Assembly (NCBI GenBank): GCA_965112735.1
Contig: OZ218964.1
Location: forward strand, 2,108,001-2,172,000
Direction of reading: 5' to 3'
DNA length: 64,000 nt
Source of the DNA: Phaeosaccion multiseriatum
Lineage: Eukaryota > Ochrophyta, other classes
Made by a program: the position numbers and the translations under genes. The notes below the pieces were generated by a model. The model was not told where the DNA came from, made no database searches, and was given only the letters and a program-made list of their open reading frames with translations. The stretch's first letter is position 1. Every line of letters starts with the position of its first letter. This document shows, piece by piece, positions 1-10,790 of this stretch.

Positions 1-57
1 TGCGTGGGTGGGTGGACAGCATGGAGCAGCAACGGGACAAAGGTGAGCCACCTGAGA

Positions 58-134
58 GGCCCAAAGAGAGGCCCAAAGAGAGGCCCAAAGAGAGGCCCAA
101 AGAGAGGCCCAAAGAGAGGCCCAAAGAGAGGCCC
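58..134. repeat. 12-bp tandem repeat (CCCAAAGAGAGG)n
   Basis: About six head-to-tail copies of CCCAAAGAGAGG lie in the leftmost part of the window, probably inside an intron or the 3' part of the minus-strand gene that starts at 1322. On the minus strand the unit reads CCTCTCTTTGGG, so it is pyrimidine-rich on the coding strand, like most intron repeats in this window. Confidence 0.9.
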
Positions 135-246
135 GATGAGCCCCCTCTCCTGCCCTGGTCCGAAGGCAGCCCCACCCCTCCACTGCGTCCCTCACCATGG
201 CCCAACTGACCCATCTGATGACCCACTGAGCCGACCCCTCACTCAC

Positions 247-1322
247 GTGTACACGAGGTTCTCCATGGAGGGTCCGAACACGTCCTTGATGCCGTGCGCA
301 GGCAGGCCGACGGGCAGCACCGCGTTCAGGGCCACGGGCGATCCCTTTATACAGTCGATGCGGATGAATCTGATGGGTTCGGTTAGTGCAAAGGGCGCCA
401 GCCATGCCAAGTCACGTACGTGTCAGCAAGCCTTTCAGTGCCCACTCCCCACCCCCCTCATTGGAGGTGGATGACAACCCCTACCAAAGGACTCAAGCCT
501 ACACACACACGTACCTGCATGGGAGGTGCCCAATGCAGATATCCTTGGCCGCTCCGTGCGGCAGCCGCAGGCCCCTCTTGGCCATCACAAAGTCCCTCTT
601 GCTCGTGCCCTTGATACTGATGGACACGTTCACTTCGCTGCAGCTCTGTTGGGGCAAGAGAGGAAGCAGAAGCACGCTCTGCTCAGTAAATGGCACGCCT
701 GTTGCTTCTCTCTGCCTGGTTCTTCTCACCTTATTATATACTCTGAGGAAGGAGAGGAGCGCCTTTTCCTTCAACTTGAGCAGTACCCAAGAGTCCCCGC
801 TGCCCCCCATCCAGTGAGAACTCGTCCCCCACACGCTCAGATTGGCCGCTGCGCACCCTGGGCAGCTGTAGCTCGCTGTATGTATCCGCCAAGGACAAGG
901 AGAGCACAATCAAGGTTACTACGTCGATGGGCTGAGCAGACTCTCTGCCAAGTAGTCCACCGATAAGACATCTTCCATCGACTGAGCCACGCACCTTGCA
1001 AAACCTCAAAGGGTAGCTTCTCCATGTCTCCGCTGGGATTGGGCGTCCCCGTGCTACTTGTGCAGCCATTACTCTCTGCGGCAGCCCTTCTCCTTCTCGT
1101 GCCCTTCCCTGCTGCCGTTGGCTGTTTTCCTGCGGTTCGTGCTGCTGCCCCTGCTGCTGCTACTACTGCTGCTGCTGCTACTGCTGCTGTTGCTGCTGCT
1201 GATCCTGCCACCGAAGCCGATCCGGATCCTTCCAGTCTCCCTTCCTCCTCTCCCGGGGAGGTCTTGGCTCTCATCGCAACCCCTCTCCCTCGAGGAGGTG
1301 ATCTGTCGGCGAATGAAGCCAT
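247..1322 (-). CDS. Unidentified protein, 5' four exons (3' end beyond window)
   Basis: Four exons can be joined with GT-AG sites and conserved phase: 1322-995, 918-857, 645-515 and 369-247. The last ends at a GTGAGTGAG donor, so the gene continues left of the window. The exon at 369 is preceded by a textbook branch sequence (CACTAAC) 12 bases upstream of its CAG. The N-terminus (from ATG at 1322) is Ala/Ser-rich and basic, with a poly-Ala tract encoded by GCX repeats. The following part contains KRGLRLPHGAAKDI, faintly like the LPHG stretch of ribosomal protein L1, but the next exon does not clearly match L1, so no function is assigned. Start and exon 1 could be shorter: a second Met at 1025 begins MEKLPFEVLQ. 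Gene existence is likely; identity is open. Confidence 0.5.
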
Positions 1323-1548
1323 GGGCCAGAGGGACCTTCAAGACATTCGCGCCCCTGGACCAGCAGAGGGTCCTCCAAGGTCTTTGCACCCCGTTCGGCG
1401 CACCCCGTTCGGCTCGCCCCGTTCGGCTGCTCTCTACACAAACATACGGGATGGACAGATTTTTTTTCGCCGACACCAGGTACCAAAAAACGAAACTGTG
1501 AAAACGGGAGTGCTCCCTTGCAATCACAGGGATGGTATCGAGAGAGAA
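1323..1548. promoter_or_regulatory. Bidirectional promoter interval
   Basis: 226 bases separate the start codons of two divergent genes (ATG at 1322 minus, ATG at 1549 plus). It contains a short direct repeat (cccgttcggc at about 1390-1430) and a T8 run at about 1459. No defined core element was recognised; promoter role is inferred from position only. Confidence 0.35.
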
Positions 1549-4500
1549 ATGGCAATCCATCAGCAGAAGCAAGCTCAGGCACCTCTTCACGGGAGGATTA
1601 GAGCCCGTGTGATCCCGCGCGGCTGGGTGAAGGAGGAATGGGGGCCGTCCATGACCAGCTGGGACGCTCCGAAGAGGAAGGGTGAGGGACTGGGTCACAG
1701 AGGGACGAGCCCTCGACGAATCACATTGTCTGACATACTCTCTCCTCTACCCTCCTTCTGCAGTAAAAGCTCGCCCGACGAGCGCTCCGCCAGCGAGGTC
1801 CCCCTCTCGACGCAGGAACAGGGATTGGGCTTACGACACGTATTCGGGCAGGCGGGTGCCCAAGCACCAGAAGGACCCGTTGGTAAGATCAGGGGCGGCT
1901 CAGTCTCGTCTCTATGACACAACACCTCTACTGTACTGACGCTGACTGACTGCACGCAGGCCACGTCGCGCCACCCTCGCCTGCAAAAGCTGCTGGGAGG
2001 CAACAGCATGGGCGGGGCGTACACAGAGAGGGCGCCCTTCGTGGACAAGACTTATTGCCCTAGCTTTGACCCCAATGACACATGGGGCAAAGGGCGGGCG
2101 CATATACCCTCCTTCGGAAGGCCCAAGGAGCTCCCTCCCAGACAGCCGCCGACAGGGCCCACCAGGCCACAGGTATGTATGGGAGAGGGAGATGAAAGAA
2201 GTACGCTACGCTACGCTACGCTACGCTACGCTACGCTACGCTCCTCCACGCTAACCTCCATTTCCCGCCCTGTCTCTCCGCATATGTCCATGCCACGGCA
2301 GCTTCCCGCTCGTATGGCGCATAGCGTCAATCGTTTCCACACTCACGTACAGAATGCGCGAGTGCTCGACGGAATGGCACCGCTTGCCAACTTGCCCGCC
2401 CCCGAGGTGCAGCCCGGCAGCCAGGGGCAAGGACAAGGGCAGGGGAGTGGAGGGGGCGGAGGAGAAGACGGGGCAGCAGGGAGGGGCGGAAAAGAATGGG
2501 GGCAGCGCACAGTGGCGCAAATGACTTGGCCAGAGTACCGCAACTTGTCGCCGCCCAAGGGAGGCAAAGGGCGGGGCGGTGGTGGCGGAGATGTCATCAT
2601 CACCATCGAGCACTGCCACTCCTGCCAGCGGCATCAGATGACGACGAAGCATGTCGAGGGAAAGTACCTGGACCAGGCCAGTGAGGCCCGGGAGGTGCTC
2701 CTCAGCGCCCTCCAAGGGTTTCCCATTCGCCTTGCCGTGCTGCTAAAAAAGGCCGACGTGTGCGCGGCTCCGTCTGTGGGAGGCGGCGGGCAGGCGGGGC
2801 GGAAGCGGGCGAGGGCCGTTGATCCAGAGGGCAAGCGAGTGGGCGCCTTCGAGGTGCAGTTGGCCAGGCGGAGGGGCGGCGTGGGGCAGGTGGATGCGTA
2901 CCTACTTGTGAGCAAGCTGAGCTCCGGGCATTGGCCGAAGTTAGGTTCGCTTGGGAAAAGGTGCGTAGGCCGTGGAGGTGGGGCGTGATGCGTAGCATTC
3001 AAGTTCAGACGAGGGACCCTCGAGAGAGCGGTCTGTCTGTGTGCCTGTGTGTGGGAGAGTGCATGAGGCCCCCCTCCCCCTGCCCAGGGCTGTCCCACCC
3101 ACTACCAGCGTGGCTCAATGCACGCCTACTCCTGCCTGTGCTGCTCGTTGATGAAACACACAGAGTCCAAGACTGCCTCTCTCGCTTGGGGTTGTCGTCC
3201 TACCCCTCGGGGAACCGTCCGTGGGAGGAGGAAGGAGGGTCCGAGCCAGCCTCGGCATCGCTGTACGACAGCTCCACAGACATGCAGTGGGACTTTGACC
3301 ACAGACCTGCCGCGGCAAGTGCTGCCCAGACAGGTAGGCACCTCCTGCCGCTTCCCTTCGGCACCCTCCTCTTTGCTCACTGCGCACCGTCCTCTTGACT
3401 AGTCTTGACGAGTCGCTCTCGTCTTCCTTCCTAAGTCCACGCTCTTGCTTGATTCAAACGCCTCCTTACTCACCCGAAAGCTCCTACTTTGCTTTGCTTT
3501 GCGTTGCTTTCTGCATTCTGCTCCGGTCTTTTGCCCCTTCCTCTGTCGCCCTGACCCCCTTGCCCCCCCCAAGATCGCAATGAGGCGGGAGGCAATGAGG
3601 CCAGCGGGTCCCCGAGGGGGGGAAATAGTGCGTCCCCAGAGGAAGAGGAGGCCTTAGCCACGGCGCGGCAGGAGGACGAGCTGCGAGAGTGGCTGTTCCG
3701 CCAGAACGCATCGCTGGCGAGGTACACAGGTGCGTGGGGCGGCACGGCGAGTAGAAGGGCGCCTCACGCACGCACGCACCCACGCTCGAGGCCGTGCGCC
3801 TCCATTGCACATGCATGTACTTGCAACAGCCATCCCGTCGCTCACGCCCACCTCCTCCCTCCCCGCCCCCTTCGTCCCCGCTGGACAGATACGCTCCGTG
3901 AAGAAGGCTTCGACAGCCTATCTGCGCTGTCGCTGCTTACCCTCGAGGACATTCAAGTGCTACCGGGCATGAAGAGGGGGCACGCCAAGCTACTTATGGC
4001 CGCGGTCAGGCAGAGGAAAGACGAGGCGGGCAGCGGCGATGGCAACAAGGGCAATAGCAGTGGCGGTAGCAGCTCCAGGAGCAGCAATAGCAGCAGCCCC
4101 GGCAGGGAGGAAGGGGCTGCACTCAGCGGGGAGGGAGGAGGGGGAGGAGGCGTAGAGAGGGAATCGACCTCACCACCGCGGGCACCTTCAGTAGCAGCGA
4201 GTGAGGAGGGGGAGGAGGAGGATAAGAAGGAAGAGGAGAAGGGGAGGGAGGAAGAGCATGAGCAGCCGGAAGGAGACAGCGGCTCGTGTGAAGGCGAGGC
4301 GGGACGGCGAGTGGACGGAGAGGAAGACAAGCAGGGAGAAGGGGACGACGAGGATGATGACTCCCTAATGATGGCAGAGGGACTCGGCGACGAAGACAGT
4401 GTCAATGAGTATGTCAATGATGAGTATGCCATTGACCACGACAGTGCCGTAAGTGAGGGCGCTTCTGCCTCAGTGGATGACTCAGCAGAAGGAGGAGGAG

Positions 4501-6038
4501 ACAGCGACCGAGACGCGGAGGCAAAGGCGGAGAACAACGCTCCCTTTGGGGAGGAGGAGCATCAGAGGGACGAGGATACAAGTGTAGGGGAAGAGCCCCC
4601 AGAATTCGACTCCGAAGGGCAGGCACTCATTCCCCCTCCCCTCCAGGCCGCTCCTGCTGCCGATGTCGGCGATGACGATGCTGCCGGCGATGGCCTGGGG
4701 AGGGACGAAGGGGCGCCTTCGACTGTGAACATGGACTACACGCCCACACCCGTGCCCACACCTCTGCTAGGGGCTGACACCAGGCTGCGGCACAACGCCT
4801 CGGGCTTCCTCAAGGACGACTCGCAGGCGGAGGGGAGGGAAGGAAGGAGGAGGAGCAGCAGCACGGGCAAGTTGGATGGGGAGGAGTGCGTCGAGTACGA
4901 CGAGCAGGGGGTGGAGGACGGGGAGGACGGTCACAATGGGGAGGAGGCAGAGGAAGTTGATGAGGTCGATGAGGGCGAAGAGGGCGAAGAGGGCGAAGAG
5001 AGCGAGGAGGGCAAGGAGGCAGGGGAAGTTGAGGAGGGCGGGGTAGAGGACGAGTACGGGCTTGACTTTGATGGGAGCGAGGCGGAGGACGATGGCTATG
5101 GCACTGAGCATGTGAGTGAAGCTCCCTTGATGGAGCAGCAAAGTGTAAGGGAAGACCACGTGCCGGAGCTAGACGAGCTGCAGGGCTATCCAGATGATGA
5201 AGATGACCACACGACCACAGACGGCCAAGGCGAGACCACCAGCGGAAGAGAAGAGCACCACCAGCAGCAGCAGCAGCAGCAGGAGCCAGGTGACGACGGC
5301 GATGGTGCTGGTGAATCTGCGAGTGGCAACGCGAGCGAAGACGCCGACTACGATCTCGATTTCGACGAGGATGATGCCGAGGACGACGAAGAGGACTTTG
5401 GAGCTGAGGCCATTGCTGAGGCCAGGGCCAATGGCACCATGAAGAGCTTCGACGTGGGCAGTACCCCAGGGGGGGGCTTCGGGGGGGTTGGGGACGAAGA
5501 GGCTCTCCAGCAGCAGCAGCAGCAGCAGCAGCCGCCGCCCCGCCTTACGCCTCGCTCGTACTCCACGGGGGGCGGGAGTGGGGCAGGCATGGTGAGCCCC
5601 ATTGGAGAGCAGGCAGAGGAGGCAGACGAGGCAGACGGCTACGCTGACGACTTTGCTGACGAAGGATCCGGGGGGGGGGCAAGCCTACCGGGGGCAGAGG
5701 GAGAGGGAGAGAGTCACTCCAACTCCAACGCCGATGCGTACGACGATGACTTCGACGACGATGGACAGGGGGAGGAGGGGGAGGGCCACAGCGGCAAGCA
5801 CGACAAGCTGCAGAACAAGCTTCACGACCCCTTCGCGCAGGCCCAAGGCGGCCGAGAGGAGTACAGGCCCACCCCTTCCGGCGCTTCAGGCAGCGGCCCC
5901 GCAGGCGGGCGGGGCGCCAGGCCGGGCTCAGGGTCTGGGAGGGCCAACCGCCCCGGCTCCGCCTCCTCTGTGCGGCCAGGCTCCGCGTCGGGATCAGGGA
6001 GCCAGAAGAGGCGGTCGCAGCAGCAGCAGCAGCAATAG
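1549..6038 (+). CDS. SAM-domain protein with long acidic, Gln-rich tail
   Basis: Seven exons join in phase to 1214 aa: 1549-1681, 1764-1882, 1960-2172, 2353-2960, 3068-3333, 3574-3729, 3889-6038. The exon 5 acceptor (CATGAG at 3067) was chosen because it alone keeps frame; the better-looking CCCAG at about 3087 does not. The middle holds a motif HCHSCQRHQMTTKH in exon 4, a His/Cys pattern resembling a small redox-like fold known to me from ciliary proteins (weak). Across exons 6-7 there is a SAM domain: ELREWLFRQN, then GFDSLSALSLLTLEDIQVL and PGMKRGHAKLL. The last about 650 residues are Glu/Asp/Gly-rich with poly-Gln tracts (5263-5282, 5507-5531 and just before the stop), surely disordered. 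SAM domains mediate protein-protein contacts; a flagellar or cytoskeletal role is only a guess. TAG stop at 6036. Confidence 0.8.
2205..2240. repeat. (CTACG)n pentanucleotide repeat
   Basis: Roughly seven copies of CTACG in intron 3 of the SAM-domain gene. Confidence 0.9.
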
Positions 6039-6454
6039 TGACATTGGGAGCTCCATGACGAGGGCTGCGAGCGTGAATACAAGCAGAGACACATGGACAG
6101 ACAGCTACGGCTGCTGCGACACACGAGCTTCCTTGACAGCTGTAGCTGCTGTGACACATGAGCTTCCTTCCTGTATCCGTACAACATGAACAGTTGTCCT
6201 TCTTGACAGCGCACACTCCTCAGCCGAAGAGCCCACAGGGGGGCAGTGGACCAGCCAGGCCGCGCACAAACAAACAAAGGAGGAGAGCAGGCTCCACGCC
6301 CGCGAGTCGGTGGTGTTAACCAAAGTTTATTATTTTTTTTTTCCTGCCTTCCCAGTGCTTCGTGAGGGCCCCTCGCTCCTCTGCTGTGCCAGGCTCTGCC
6401 GTGCTGTTGCTATATCACAAACCGCTGCCAAATCTCAAGTGCTGCTGCTGCTAC
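6039..6454. other. Intergenic, convergent 3' ends
   Basis: 416 bases between the stop of the SAM-domain gene (plus) and the stop of the eL33 gene (minus). It holds two 27-bp near-copies of a sequence around acacgagcttccttgacagc (about 6120-6170) and a T-rich stretch at about 6325-6342. No coding signal seen; presumably overlapping 3' UTRs. Confidence 0.6.
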
Positions 6455-7662
6455 TTAGATCTTGGAGGGGTAGAGCATGACTCTGCATGGGGCGCCGATG
6501 GACTGCGGCGGCAGATCTGAGCGGAACTTTGCCCTCACCACGCCGTTGCTCCCATGTGCCCGGCACACTCGCCCCCACGTCACGCGGAACTGTGAGCACA
6601 CATGCCGACAAGAGAGGCAGAAGGGCAAGGTAGGGGAAGAGACTGAGTTAGCGTCAAGCATGAGGGGAAAGGAAAGGAGGGTCACGTCATCCCTGCCGCG
6701 AGCCGCCATCCGCGATCCACCCTGCCCCCTGCCAACCAACTGCACCTTGACGCACGCACCTTGGTTCCGTTCTTGATCGTCTTGGCCTTGTAGATGTAGG
6801 CCAGTCGCTTGCCCAGGTAGAACTCAGTCGCGTCCTTGTCCTCAACACCCTGCACAGCGCACGAGCGAGGTGAGGGGAGGGGCACACACACACACACAGA
6901 GAGAGAGGATCAGGACGGGCCTCCACATCGTTGGCCACAGGCACAGGCACAGGCAGGCCTTCCTTCTCAAGCTGTGGTCCCCTCTGCTCGCAGCTTTAAT
7001 GCATAACCCGCCCTTCTATCAGCTTGTAAGCCGCAAGTGTCCCAACACACACGCACACACACACTTGCGCCAGTGCCAGTCCCGATCCAGGAGGCTGCCT
7101 ACGACCACGACCAGCAGCCAGAGGGTGGAAGTAGCGTCCCTGTGCTCTGCTGTGCTCTGCCGGCCCCTCACCTGGATCTTTACCAGCGATGTGTGGTTGT
7201 ACTGGTTGCGCTGTCCTCGCTTGTACCCCAGAATCACACCGCGGACGTAGAGCCGCACGGGCTGACGGAGGGAGAGAGACAAAGAGACGCGGGGGGGCAG
7301 AGGAGAGGGCGCACAGTGAGAAACGATAAGACAGGAAAAAAAAGAAACAACTGGCGATCCGTGGGAACGCTCCTCGCAGAGTACGATCGTCTGTAAGGTA
7401 GGCTCTGGTAAGGGAGGCCCACATTGAACAGAGGAAAGGAGGCTCACACATTGAACAGAGGATAGGAGGCTCACACAGCGCGCGGGCTGCTTGACAAGGC
7501 TCCATGCTGTGAGGCTTTCGACAGATGCAATCCAACCACAGGCATCCATGCCCCTCTCATCTCGGCCCGCCCAGCCAAGCCCGCCCAGCCAAGCAGTGGA
7601 CAGCCCCCCCTATGCAGGACAAGGCCCTGTTGACTCACCTGACCCGGTTTTGCCTCGGACAT
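6455..7662 (-). CDS. RPL35A: 60S ribosomal protein eL33 (L35Ae family)
   Basis: Cytosolic large-subunit ribosomal protein. Four exons on the minus strand: 7662-7639 (a 24-nt exon encoding only MSEAKPGQ), 7261-7172, 6849-6760 and 6589-6455; all introns are phase 0. Total 112 aa, close to the usual about 110 for the family. Diagnostic stretches are [14 protein letters not shown] in exon 2, [17 protein letters not shown] in exon 3 and [13 protein letters not shown] followed by the C-terminal RVMLYPSKI in exon 4. The start is chosen because it gives the expected length and reading through the CAG/GTGAGT donor; the N-terminal exon is too short to be found by ORF length. Convergent with the SAM-domain gene. 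Confidence 0.93.
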
Positions 7663-9367
7663 ATCTGGCGAGCAGAGCACCGCATATCACAATCGCGAAG
7701 GAGGAGCACCACCACCGAGAATTCAGAGGAACGAAGGGAGGGGGGGGCAGGACGGAGGGGGTGGGACAGGATCAGGACTGGGGAGCGAGCACGCCTCGCT
7801 CGACGAGTGAAGTGCAGAGAAGAGAGGAAAGAGTCGCACAGGCCCTCCAGACGGCACGCACGCAGTCCGCTGACGGTGGGGGGAAAGCCGTGAGAGGCGA
7901 ATTCTGTAACCATTGGCCACGTTGATGGGCAGATGCACATCTCCGTACGGTGCGCTGGCCCATTCACGGCGCTGCACCACACACACACGCGCGCTTGCTT
8001 CCCGCTCAAGTGCTGCCCGAGGTCTGACCGCGCGCAGAGGACGAAGCGCCCTTTGAGCTTCGATTGATCGACTCATCACCGCGGGATGAAATGAAGCCTT
8101 GGTCGTGGGCCGAACACGCGGCAGCCTCGACGTAAGAAATGGCCGCGACCGGCTGCTGAAGGCTGATGAGCGCACCAAAGACTCGTGGGCCGCAAGATCG
8201 AAAGAAAAATCGCTTGTCCAGCTGGGGCATCTCATGTCACGCTCCTCATACAGATAGGGATGACCCATCCAGCGGTCGGTGGCGCCATCCATATACGGCA
8301 TAACCTCAACCTCTCTGGCACCTCTGGAGCCTTTGGAGCTGCCATCAAAACTAGTCAATGCCAGCAATGATTTGACGGAATGCTGGCACTGCTCGTACCA
8401 CAGCTGCCGGGGCTTGACCAGAGCAAGACGCTGAATAACCACCGCCAGTCTCCCGCAACAAAGACACGCAAACGTGCGTTCTATAGCGACTCTCTTCTCT
8501 CTGCCGCAGCTGCTCCATCAGCAAGTGTCCAATCCCTTCTGTGACCCTTCTCACACCCACTCCTTCCCTGCCCGCTTAGCCTCCCTGTTGATGGAGGGTG
8601 AAGGAGAGACCCTTCTCAACCCTTCCATTCCTCCCACCTCCGTGCCTGCCCTCGCGCCATGCGGGATGGACGAGATGAAAGCCGCCTCTCTCCCCCCACC
8701 CTTGCATGCCCACCCACTCCGTGCTCCCCTGGTGCATCAAATAATAGTAAGAAGGGCCCAGCCCTCTCGAACGAACCTCTCCGGCCCTCTCGAGTCCTCC
8801 ATGTCACCAAGGGCCCTGTTCCAAAGACCTGTCCTCCCACGAAGTTCCTCGTTCTCCCTCTCCAGAGGGTGGACGATACGGTGGACAACAGAGGCGCCGT
8901 ACCCTCCCCAGTGCCCTCTCAGTCGCCGCAACTCCATCGCGAGCCCCTTGCACCGCCCCCCGTCAAGGGAAACGCCTTCACATCCCTCACGTACCTGTTG
9001 CTCTACGCGGCCTGGGAAGGTCCTACTACGGCTGGAAATTGAGGGTGCTCAGCCTGCCACAATCGCGGCCCCCGGGGGGTTCTGTGCTAAGCCAATGAAA
9101 TCATCTTGTGGGTGTATGGGCCGCTGCCGTTTCATTTGAGTGGAAGTTTCGTGGCCACCAGAGCCGTTGCTTGGGCGAAACGGCCTCTCCACACTGGTAA
9201 CCTCTTGTGAAACTGGTACAGGAGCTGAGAAGACATTGCTTGAAGAGGGGAGAGCACTGTAGTAAGGGCATTACCACCACCGACCTGGAGCAGCAGTAGC
9301 ACCAGCAGCAGCAGGAGCAGCAGCAGCAGCAGGAGGCGGAGTAGCAGCAGCAGAAAGCAGCAACATC
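7663..9367. other. Intergenic region with possible unannotated minus-strand gene
   Basis: 1.7 kb between eL33 (minus) and the mastigoneme-like gene (plus). A 239-codon minus-strand frame (8442-7723) and a minus-strand frame at 8937-8737 that includes PLERENEELRGRTGLWN have somewhat protein-like composition, and an ATG at 9135 (minus) begins MKRQRPIHPQDDFIG before a stop. I could not chain these with consistent splice phase or recognise a family. They may be exons of a divergent gene sharing the 9136-9367 promoter, or chance frames. Otherwise the region holds CA-rich and CCTCCC-rich patches. Confidence 0.3.
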
Positions 9368-10633
9368 ATGGTGTTTTCACGGAACGTGGCCGCGGCCTTG
9401 GCCGTCGCCGTGGTGGGGCTTGCCAGGGAGGCGATGGCAGGCTGCTGCCCCAACGCTTGCAGCGGACACGGCACTTGCACTGTGGACGATGTGTGCGTTT
9501 GCTACGAGAACTGGCAGGGCGGAGAGCAGTCAGGGTTGTCGGGAGACTGCGGTATGCGCTCTTGCCCGTACGAGGTGGCTTGGACGGACACTCCCGACAA
9601 GAACGGTATGTTCCACAACTACGCGGAGTGCGCAAACAAGGGCACTTGCGACCGCAGCACGGGGGAGTGCCAGTGCTTTGAGGGATACGGGGGCAAGGCC
9701 TGCCAGCGCATGACTTGTCCCTCTGACTGCTCTGGCCACGGCCGCTGCGTGTACGCCTCGGACTCTGGTTACGGAGTGAACCTGGCCTCCTACTACCACG
9801 CGGCCACAATTGCTCTCAATGACACGGATGTGTCCTACAGCTACCTCGGCGACACCAACGGAAACGACATGGTCACTTGGGACTACAGCAACTGGGACAA
9901 TGAGATGGCCCGTGTGTGCGAGTGTGATGCCGGGTACCAGGGAGTGGACTGTTCGTACCGCTCCTGCCCCCAGGGCAATGACGTGATGAACGAGAGGCTC
10001 AACCGCGCCGTGGCCGTCAAGTACCAGGTTCAGGAGATTTGCTTGTTCGCGGGTACGGAGGAGAACCAATACATGGCCGTGGGCTCCGCCTCCGACCTGG
10101 TGGGCAGCACCTTTGCCCTCACCTTCTACTCGCAGCTGGGCGAGAAGTTCACCACTGTACCCATCATGGTCGACGGCACCTCGGGCACCACGCGCACCTA
10201 CATCGAGGACGCCCTCGAGTCCCTGCCCAATGCCGTCATCGACGACGTGGGCGTCGCCGTCGCCTACAACGCCGCAGGATCTCTGGGAGGCGAGGAGGAG
10301 CCCAAGAACTGCGACATCCGCGTCCGCGTCACCTTCTCCGGCACCCAGGTACAGGGCAACCAGAACATGCTGGAGGTGGAGTGGAGGCCCTGCTCCTCCG
10401 GCTGCACGCCCCTCGTCAGCGGTCTCAGCCTGGCCACCGTGCGCGGAGATGCCGTCGATAACGTGGAGAACAACGAGTGGGAGTCGCTGTCCTACATCTC
10501 GCAGTACACCTCGGCCGACTACGAGTCCTACGAGTGCGGCGGACGTGGAAAGTGCGACTACGCCTCCGGCCTGTGCGATTGCTTCACCGGCTACTACGGC
10601 CTCCACTGCCAGACACAGACCGCCCTGGTCTAA
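9368..10633 (+). CDS. EGF-repeat mastigoneme-type (tripartite flagellar hair) protein
   Basis: Single-exon 421-aa secreted protein. Residues 1-22 form a signal peptide (hydrophobic AAALAVAVVGLA, then AMA). The mature part is a chain of EGF/tenascin-like modules with the pattern C-x3-C-SGHG-x-C and C-x-C-x5-G: CSGHGTC near residue 32, CANKGTCDRSTGECQC near 85, CSGHGRC near 120, CECDAGYQGVDC near 185 and CGGRGKCDYASGLCDC near the C-terminus. This architecture and the CPYEVAWTDTP linker match the stramenopile Sig/Ocm family of proteins found in tubular mastigonemes. Related EGF proteins of unknown role also exist in these algae, so the flagellar assignment is likely but not certain. Lack of introns is odd next to neighbours with 2-13 exons. 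Strong use of C-ending codons suggests high expression. Upstream, 9290-9360 is CAG-rich. Confidence 0.82.
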   Translation: MVFSRNVAAALAVAVVGLAREAMAGCCPNACSGHGTCTVDDVCVCYENWQGGEQSGLSGDCGMRSCPYEVAWTDTPDKNGMFHNYAECANKGTCDRSTGECQCFEGYGGKACQRMTCPSDCSGHGRCVYASDSGYGVNLASYYHAATIALNDTDVSYSYLGDTNGNDMVTWDYSNWDNEMARVCECDAGYQGVDCSYRSCPQGNDVMNERLNRAVAVKYQVQEICLFAGTEENQYMAVGSASDLVGSTFALTFYSQLGEKFTTVPIMVDGTSGTTRTYIEDALESLPNAVIDDVGVAVAYNAAGSLGGEEEPKNCDIRVRVTFSGTQVQGNQNMLEVEWRPCSSGCTPLVSGLSLATVRGDAVDNVENNEWESLSYISQYTSADYESYECGGRGKCDYASGLCDCFTGYYGLHCQTQTALV

Positions 10634-10753
10634 TCCACCTCGTCAGCCATCGCCGGAAAGGGAGTCCACTTTCATTCCCCATCACCGCCCCTTTCGCCTC
10701 TGATGCAGCACTTTGGGGAGCGGCCGTTTCACAATCCCCTTGACGGGCATTTG

Positions 10754-10790
<37 letters not shown>

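Noticed and set aside
247-645. Ribosomal protein L1 assignment for the left-edge gene
   Set aside because: The LPHG stretch is suggestive, but the following exon (KGSPVALNAVLPVGLPAHG) does not match L1.
7723-8442. 239-codon minus-strand ORF
   Set aside because: No recognisable motif, no splice partners and composition like other chance frames here; left as an uncertain note.
9530-10606. 358-codon ORF on the minus strand opposite the mastigoneme-like gene
   Set aside because: It is the antisense shadow of a strongly GC-biased coding exon; the plus strand has a signal peptide and ordered Cys pattern.
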